Shown: piece by piece, positions 57,032 through 64,000 of the stretch
Layout of the letters: each line of letters opens with the position of its first letter
How positions within the stretch are numbered: the stretch's first letter is position 1
Origin: Leucocoprinus leucothites
Lineage: Eukaryota > Basidiomycota > Agaricomycetes > Agaricales > Agaricaceae
Assembly: GCA_013368445.1 (NCBI GenBank)
Contig: JAACJO010000017.1
Coordinates: forward strand, 62,001-126,000
Length of the DNA stretch: 64,000 nucleotides
Direction: 5' to 3'
Position numbers and translations under genes: made by a program
Notes under the pieces: model-generated
The model's database searches: none
What the model was told of the DNA's origin: nothing
Seen by the model: the letters and a program-made list of their open reading frames with translations, nothing else

Positions 57032-58611
57032 ATGGATCCTACACCCGACAACAAAATCGCCGTCGTGGTCATCGGTGGTGGAATTGGCGGTGCTCACAGT
57101 ACGTGTCTGTTACTCATCCGAGTACGCCTAACCCAGAGTCTTGCCAGTCGCACGCGACCTCGCCGAATTCCTCGACCCAGAAAAACACACACTGACGCTC
57201 ATAAGCGCACGCGAAACCTTTGTCTACCTCCCCGCTTCTCTCCGTGCACTCGTCAACCCAGACTTCCCACTCTCCTCCGTATTCATGCCTTACGATAACC
57301 TATTCGGCAATTTCCCAGGTCAATTGATCCACGGAACAGTCACTTTGATCGAAGAAAACAAACGAGCTCCGGTTTTGATCAACACTTCCTCGTCAAGATC
57401 GGAAATTGATGATATCATGTACAGTGGGAATGTCGTGTATAGAGCGTATGGGAAACAGGAAAAGGAGGAAAAGTTGGAGAGGGTGCGGTATGATGTGTTG
57501 GTGGTTGCTACGGGATCAAAATGGGAGGGGTTTACTGGGTTCCCGAATACGATGGAGGAGTGTGTGAGGCATATTGAGATGTGGAGGATGAAGTTTAAAG
57601 AGGCAAGTGATATTGTGATTGCTGGAGGCGGAGCTGTCGGTCTTGGTGAGCGTCTCAGTCACCTTCGAAGAATTTCCATTAAACTCGACAATAGAAACCG
57701 CAGGCGAAATTAAAGACATTTACCCTGTACGTAACCTCCATGGACCCACAACCTCGCCCAAAAACTGACATCTCTTACAGTCTAAAACCGTATCAATCGT
57801 CCACTCAGACCGACTCCCGCTAAATGACATCTACCCAGACCGTTTTCGGTCAGTTACCGAACACCGTCTCCGCGTCCGCGGTGTCAATTTCATCTTCAAT
57901 GACGCCATTCAAGGCACACCCACTATCTCATCTACATCACCCAAAGTCGAAACTCGAAGTGGTATTTGCTTACCCTGTGATCTTCTCGTACGTACACCCA
58001 CTTCGACTACTCATATATCCTCATAACAATGTACTGTAGGTCCCAGCACGCGGCGGTCGCCCATCCACACTCGCCCTAACCTTCCTCACACCCTCCCCCT
58101 CACCTCCGCGGCTTCGTCAAAGTCAACAATACACTACAAATTCAACACCACCCCAACTTATTCGCTGTAGGCGATATCGTCGATTGGCCAGAAATTAGAC
58201 AATTGGAGAAAATAAAGTGGGGGCATAAGGGGGTTGTGGTTGCGAATGTGGTGAGAGTGTTGCGGATGATTGGGCAGGGGAGAGGAGGAGAGGGGAGAGG
58301 AGGGGGTGGGAGTGAGAAGTTGGGAGTTGGTGGGAGTGTGGAAGGAGGGGGAGGAGGGGGAGGAAAGAGGTGTACGTTGAAGAAGTATAAAGGTGTTGGA
58401 GAGGTTATCTTGATTACGAATGGAAAGGTCAGTCACTGAGAGCACTTTTCTTTACGGGATTTAACGGTTATTCTTTTCTCAGAGCTCCGGATCGACATAT
58501 TGTGGGATCTTTGGAGGGTTCGTACTAGGAGACTGGTGGACCCGGAAATTGAAGAGTCGTAATTTGATGGTAAATCAGGCTCGGAAAGGGTTGGCCCTTA
58601 GTCCTCTCTGA
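57032..58611 (+). CDS. FSP1/AMID-like FAD-dependent NAD(P)H oxidoreductase
   Basis: Six exons (57032-57098, 57148-57645, 57695-57726, 57781-57987, 58040-58427, 58483-58611), about 439 residues. The FAD-binding start is VVVIGGGIGGAHI, followed by LDPEKHTLTLISARE. VLVVATGSKW is the ATG motif. The NAD(P) dinucleotide site is IVIAGGGAVGL-ETAGEIKDI, assembled by the third exon. VPARGGRPST and NLFAVGDIVDW (the second FAD-contact motif) follow. The family reduces quinones and includes ferroptosis suppressor FSP1/AMID and yeast-type NADH dehydrogenases. Two oddities are present: an unexplained +1 frame change near 58105 in a C-rich run, and a poly-Gly insert (about 35 residues) between VLRMIGQ and KYKGVGEVILI. 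The C-terminal part GSTYCGIFGGFVLGDWWTRK is typical. Confidence 0.82.
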
Positions 58612-60544
58612 AATTGTCCTCCCCTCCCTCTTCCCCCCTTTGTAGCGTTGAGGGATAATGTGTTATTATGACCATTCCACGCCATTCAGAAACTTGGACT
58701 GGACTTTTTGTTTTTCAGATGTAGTATTTACTAGATACCTGATTTTTCATTTCGCATGGACTTACTCTTTAGTTTTTGGATGACGATATTCTTCGATGAT
58801 TCCTTCAGAGATTTTTCGTATATTGCACTGTCGCTCATTTGTATAGAAGTTGCTTAGTACACAAGACCTTGTCGTTGTACCTGCTCTTTAAGGCTGTAAT
58901 AACTCTACTTTCACTAATCATTCGTATAGGTACGTCTTTGCCTGGCTGCCTGGCTGGATCAGAAAGTACATGATTATATATTGGCATGACTTGCATAACT
59001 GCGCGGTTTGAGAACTTAGAAAACTATTCCAGCACCGGATGTGGTTTCCTGCCTGAACCAGGTGGCTACTTAGAGTCGAGAACAGCACGGGCAGGCTGAC
59101 CGTCCACGACGCAGTTCGAGTGGGTTGGATCCGAGGAACTATGTGCCTACACGGACACAATGCGAACCTATGAGGGTGTGGTAGGTGAGTGAAAGTGGAG
59201 TAGGACTGCGCCAGTCAGCAGCCACGGTGTAACAGAGTACGGGGTGAGCCTTAGCTTCGGACAGAGTGAATCTGACTGGTTGTGGTATTCGGTGAAGTAA
59301 GACTACTGTGACACTTGTACGTGACGTCTATCTACAATGTATGTGACTACAGGACTTACAAAACACCATTCCCGTTTACACACGGCGACGCCATCGGAGG
59401 AGAGGTATGACTTTAATTCGGCAGTCAAAGACCTTATGTACTCTACTCTATTGGGTTGTCTTATGGAGATTTGTTCCAGAAGAGTCATAGGGCAGTGTAT
59501 TTTATTTGTCATACAAGCAGCCAACTACAAGTATAGTAGGGGAAGGGGTTGAATCAGTCCTCATCTTGTCATGCATAACCCGGAAAAGAGCTGTAGGCTG
59601 GTCGGCCGAATTCCTACAAAACAAGTAACCCTACTAGAAGGTAGAAGACCCAAAACCACAGCCCCACGAGTAACTTCCCATAAAGTCTAGGTCCCTGCAT
59701 CGTTCTCGTAATAAGAGGTGATGGAAGGGCTAGGTAGTGCTTCTTCCATCCCCTCTCACGATTCGCTTAATCCTTGTACATAATTTCTACTTATTGGTGA
59801 TCGTCTATTCGAACAGGCAGCTACGCCAATCAAAAGCTTATTGCACAGCCCAGCACGGTCATGTCGTGGCGCTGCTTGAGGGTAGCTTATCGACTACTTC
59901 ACCAGCAAGCACTGTATTTCAAGGGACCTCTGGTGCATGAAACCTGAGGAGAGCCTTTCAAGAAGCAAGTGTGTCCTTCAAATAGGCTAGAGAAATTTTG
60001 TTTTACACTATCCATGCTCAGGATTTCGAGGCATTTCTGTTCCCGGCTTAACGACCACTCGGCCTCATGACCCACACTATCGACGAACAACCTCGCTTCC
60101 TGAAAGGCGCTCTGCTTCCTCCTATAAACCTAATAGTTGCTGGAAGGAATTGTGAGATAAGGGCCTATGTTGTATTGGCAGGTTACCCACGAATACTCCA
60201 GAAGTAGATCGGCTGGCGTGGAGTTTTGTGCCTATTCTGAGCTTCTAATTTCCGACAGCAAAAATTAATAAACCTTACCAGGCTTATATTACACTGAAGG
60301 ACTACCGGGAGAAGCATACTTCAATGAGCCTCTCGGTGGAATCATCAAGGGAATAGTTTCAAGCACATGCTGCCCATGACATCCGTATACCACACAGCAT
60401 TCGTGAGGATCTTCCCTAGGCCCTACTTATCTGAGGCTGCGTCCGTGACGACTCACTGTGCGGTTAAGCAACTTGAAGATATAAGAAGCCTCGATAATCT
60501 GACCAAAATGACCCAACAACTTCTTAATCAAAATTTCGCTCATA
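58612..60544. other. intergenic, no supported gene
   Basis: About 1.9 kb with only short, overlapping open frames. The first 250 bp probably contain the 3' untranslated region of the FSP1-like gene. Nothing else is recognised. Confidence 0.4.
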
Positions 60545-63342
60545 ATGTCTACAAAACACCCCGTCTCGTCTGTAATTCACAGGGCCTTGTTCCGAGTTGC
60601 ACTCCTTTCTGCATTGATAGGCCTCGTTTCCGATATTGGATACCTGGTACAGTCAAGTGATGATGGTTCATCATTCAAGGAGGAATTCTTTGGTGGGTAC
60701 TCGACTACGAGTATACTGCTGGAATATCCGTACGACGTTACCATCTTTCCAGGATATACGATGTTTCCACTCGTTGTTTTGGTCATCCTCACAGCTCGGT
60801 AGGTCGTGTTGAGTCTAGTGCCTCCTGAAATCAGGTGATCGTCCTGAACCTTTTCGAATAGGGCCGCCTGGTTGGACTGTTATTGGTTGACTATCTTCGA
60901 GCTACTCTGGGATATGGGAAAGATTGCAGGAAGTAGGTACCTTTTACATCATCAGTGTATCATACTCCTCGTCTAACTTGGTGCTGTTTTAGTTGTTCTC
61001 GTATTCCATTATGCGAATCAGGACCGTGACAAAGGACTACTTTGGCTCATGACAACGTGTGTCATGTATACAAGCTCGCTCGTAAGCATAGGGCTCCTAT
61101 CTGTTATCTCTCTTTTCCTTGTCGGCTGGAAAATTTGCATCGATCGAGGCAGAAGGATATTTAAACCTTATGAAAACCTGACCTCAGGCACGACTTCCAC
61201 AGGTTGGACTATCATCTTTGGTGATGACGAATTTTTCTTCCGCAAGCTAGTATACCGAGCCAAGCTGGCTTTTGTGTTGATTAGCTTACTTGAGGAATTC
61301 TCTCCTCTAGTAGATGCAATACAAACAGGTGGTGCCGGAGAGGCGTTTGTCGGTTTGTTTTAGATTATCTCGATGGGGAAAAATTGAACCTCATTGTATC
61401 TCGTACTACAGGTTATGTACTCTTTCCGCTCTTGGTCTTAGTTGTCTGCCTCGCACGGTGAGCTGCATCTTTTTGCCTTCAATTCGAGTTATTATTAACC
61501 TCCCGAACTAGCACATGGTTGATTCGATCGTGGTCGGTGATATTGGAACTAATTTCTTTATTAATTGAACTCGGGTGTTGTAAGTCTTTTTTCAGATCAT
61601 CAGGTAACCATCGTTTAATCCAAGTATCCAGTCCATGGCATATATTTGGGGAACTTCAAGACCCTCAAGTCGCGAGACAGCGTGTTTGACGAAGATCATG
61701 TGAATGCATATCCTGTGTATGGTGTTTGTATTTGCGCACTCGGCCTTCTCTGTGCTATATCCCTTCTCTCTGTCGTTCGGGACATCATTGTCCATACCTC
61801 CGGCCATCTTTTCAAGCCCTATTATCACGTAGATGGCGACAATCGTCCTGTGACTGGTTGGAGCCTCATTATCGTCAATGATTTATTCAAGAGGCGTTTT
61901 AGGTTCGCATCTCACTGTTATTTGTGGTGTAGGCTGGGTTCATGCTCATCGTTCCAATCTCAAGCAACGACAGCAACATCATTCGGCGTCTGCGTGGACT
62001 ATCAGCCATTTTCTCTCTATTTCTTATCAGCTTAGCTGCTATTTGGCTCATTCTCGTAAAGCCGCTGGGCAATTTTTGGGCAATCGAAACGAAATCAATG
62101 TGGGTGGACTATTTGGATGCCGACTTGCAACTACTCTTTCAGGAGGTCGTGGTAATGGTCGTGAGTTTAGCTCTGCTTGGGTATGGCATCGTGACTCACT
62201 CTTTCTTTCAGCCTTTCGATACACCCCTCGTCTCGTTCCTGAATGTGTCTGGCGCTACAATCCACAGTTCTCTGAGTATTCAGGCCAGGAACCAATCGCT
62301 GAGAGATGGCAGCTCGGGTAAGTCATGTAGCCTCTTTGGCTGACGTCAGGCAATTGGCTGAAACTGTAGAAGTTCGGGCCTTGAATTGTACACGAAGAGA
62401 AGACTCTGAATCCGCCTTCATCTTGTCTTGTCCCTTCGACTACCACAGCTATATTGTTCGCCGAGACATGGTACTAGATATGTCGTTCAACTTTTCAGAG
62501 GCTTTCTCGTACTCTGGCTTGTATCCTACAGACCCGGGATACCCCCATGACCTCCCGCTAGAGGTCTATCTTGGCTTTAAAGGTCCTCCATATGATATGT
62601 ATCTTTCCACGCCACCGCTACACGTTCTTTCAGGGACTAGCTTCCGTGCTTTTGGTGATCTACGCATAAGGGAAGTTGTATCAAACAGACAGCTCGCCGC
62701 CTTTGGTGTCCCTTGGAAGGTCAGCCGTTTGAGCATGAGATGGAATCTGAAAGCTAGTGCTGATTATATCTATAATAAATGGCAGTATGACCGCTTTCCG
62801 ACCGTCCATTCTTGGATCACGAGGTCTGGGGGATCGCCAAGGAACAGTAGCATTGCATCGTTCAGTGTAGCATTTGACACTCATTCGATCAATGGACCGA
62901 TCCTGGTGGAACGAGACACCTATCTTCTCTCTGTTGTTGATGGGTTTGCATCGATCGGTGGTATCTGGACGTTTGTCAATGGCATTTTCGCATGTACATT
63001 TGGCTCCACCCTGCTGCTGATTGCATTCGGTGAGTCAACCTAGTGCTTGTCCATCTTCCTTGTTGAGATGATTCCTTCGTAGAACGAAAGCCACTCTCTA
63101 TTTATGGATTGATACACGCCTTGCAAGGTGGAGGGGAACTGCATCTTGATCCTGCTGACCAGCTCCCCTCTGATGAGCGAGAGAAGGTTGTAGTTCTCTT
63201 GTACAAACATTTGTTGGACACAGGGAATAGCGCGGCTGCAAGCACTGATGCTCCCCGCGCGGACGAGGTGCAGGCTGATTTGGAAACACAGACGCTTCTC
63301 GGAGATCATCCACTCCTTCCAATTCCCGTTGTCGCCCCATAA
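60545..63342 (+). CDS. large agaric-type multi-pass membrane protein with internal duplication
   Basis: Start MSTKHPVSSVIHRALFRVAL. About nine exons can be joined in phase by typical short introns (for example 60799-60861, 61465-61511, 62318-62367, 63030-63082). The N-terminal half has two similar modules. Module 1 carries GYTMFPLVVLVILTAR, FELLWDMGKIA, FKPYENLTSGTTSTGWTIIF. Module 2 carries GYVLFPLLVLVVCLAR, LELISLLIELG, FKPYYHVDGDNRPVTGWSLI. A further membrane stretch (IFSLFLISLAAIWLILV) leads to a large luminal domain (EVRALNCTRREDSES, SGLYPTDPGYPHDLP) with several N-glycosylation sites. The closing segment is the family signature SVVDGFASIGGIWTFVNGIF and a hydrophobic helix, then ERKPLSIYGLIHALQ and a cytoplasmic tail ending PIPVVAP. 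Function unknown. It might be two genes fused. Confidence 0.65.
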
Positions 63343-64000
63343 CCCCGGATCCAAAACTGAACAGGTTCCGGAAGAGCTCAAGTAGGGCACTCAGGCTCAG
63401 GCCGGCCTCGTTTGGCGGAACGTTTTGACTCTGCTAGTATTATACTCAATCATTGATTCATGCTTAGACAGTAACTGGACATGCGATACAAGTGACGCTC
63501 ATGTACCCACCCTCATACACAGTCCAATGACATTCTGACGGTCGCGCTTATTAGGAACAGCTGTAATATACATTGACCAGAAGCGTAGTAGTAAAGATTC
63601 TGTATGTATAAATTCTGGTTATTCAAAGAACGCGTTTTCAGAATGACCCTCAGAGCCGTGATTTTGAGTAGTGTCATGGTCAAATTGTATTGTTGACAAT
63701 TGTCCAGGGATGCTGCTCTCCAAAAGTTTGCAGTTCACTACACGAATGTTGAGGATGAGGCGAGTACCCTATTTCTGTTCAACCTCGGACGGTTTATGAG
63801 AATCCGAATGAGTAGATACATACACAAGTGCAGTATATGAGGGATAGCCACCTACAAGAAAGAAAACTCAGATAAGGCTATGGAGAAGAAAGCAAGATTT
63901 TTGCGGAGCTTACATGGTCCAGGACACTGGGCTCACTAATACTCCTTGATTATTGACGGATGCGAAAAAACTAATCACTAGGAGTACAGTTGATTTACCC
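63343..64000. other. right-edge intergenic sequence, nothing recognised
   Basis: About 660 bp after the membrane-protein gene. Only short open frames; a gene continuing beyond the right edge cannot be excluded. Confidence 0.35.

Noticed and set aside
1..64000. tRNA genes, CRISPR arrays, rRNA
   Set aside because: No GGTTCGAATCC-type B box with a matching A box and no regularly spaced repeats were found by eye.

Overview
This window reads as nuclear DNA of a mushroom-forming basidiomycete (Agaricomycetes). The evidence is dense genes interrupted by many short introns of about 49-70 bp with clean GTRNGT/YAG borders. The gene families also fit: NACHT NTPase with the usual agaric N-terminus, GT18 glycosyltransferase, DUF6534-type membrane protein, AflY/questin-oxidase-like protein, FTR1 iron permease, an expanded APH kinase-like family, and a large agaric-type multi-pass membrane protein. 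No tRNA, rRNA, CRISPR array or recognisable transposase was found. Species and chromosome cannot be read from the sequence.

Left part (1-34.2 kb) is mostly conventional. It holds a partial unknown gene (to 527), then about 2.7 kb without a supported gene. Next come a NADAR-domain gene (3.2-3.8 kb), a La-motif RNA-binding protein of 1037 aa (3.9-7.2 kb) and a cysteine-rich EGF/furin-like type I membrane protein of 1120 aa (8.6-12.2 kb). A decayed APH copy follows (12.8-13.8 kb). A GT18-like glycosyltransferase (14.3-16.3 kb, minus) diverges from a KHDC4-like KH-domain protein (16.5-17.9 kb), which is followed by a 3-beta-hydroxysteroid-dehydrogenase-like protein (18.0-19.8 kb). Then come a NACHT NTPase (20.1-22.1 kb, minus), a Pmp3-family small membrane protein (24.1-24.6 kb, minus), an AflY/questin-oxidase-like enzyme (26.0-27.8 kb), a DUF6534-like membrane gene that looks damaged (28.8-30.1 kb), a broken APH copy (31-32 kb, minus) and an FTR1-type iron permease (32.5-34.2 kb, minus). 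Four exact ATCTGATAA sites, the consensus of iron-responsive GATA repressors, lie upstream of FTR1.

Middle part (35.1-56.9 kb) is a recently shuffled, duplicated region. A block of about 7.2 kb (35.1-42.25 kb) is repeated in direct orientation about 13.3 kb downstream (48.46-55.73 kb). Each copy carries, in order, an APH gene, a relic of the 3' end of the questin-oxidase-like gene, a Ser/Arg/Pro-rich gene of an unrecognised family (here 'family B'), a second APH gene and the 3' part of a coiled-coil gene. The coiled-coil gene is complete only in the right-hand copy. Between the blocks lies a third partial unit (a truncated APH copy and a truncated B copy) split by about 4.1 kb. That 4.1 kb holds a diverged B relative ('C'), an intact APH gene of another subfamily and a fragment of an unknown gene. 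Of eight APH copies in the window only three (35.1, 39.1 and 44.9 kb) read through; the others carry frameshifts, stops or truncations. Family B and gene C share an upstream sequence element although their proteins have diverged, so this is the best candidate here for an undescribed, lineage-specific gene system.

Right part (56.4-64 kb): the coiled-coil gene diverges across 144 bp from an FSP1/AMID-like FAD-NAD(P) oxidoreductase (57.0-58.6 kb). After about 1.9 kb with no supported gene comes a large multi-pass membrane protein with an internal duplication (60.5-63.3 kb). Three conserved single-copy genes (GT18, KHDC4-like, FSP1-like) each contain one unexplained single-base frame change at or near a homopolymer. 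Small assembly errors are therefore possible, and calls of 'pseudogene' that rest on one base should be read with that in mind.
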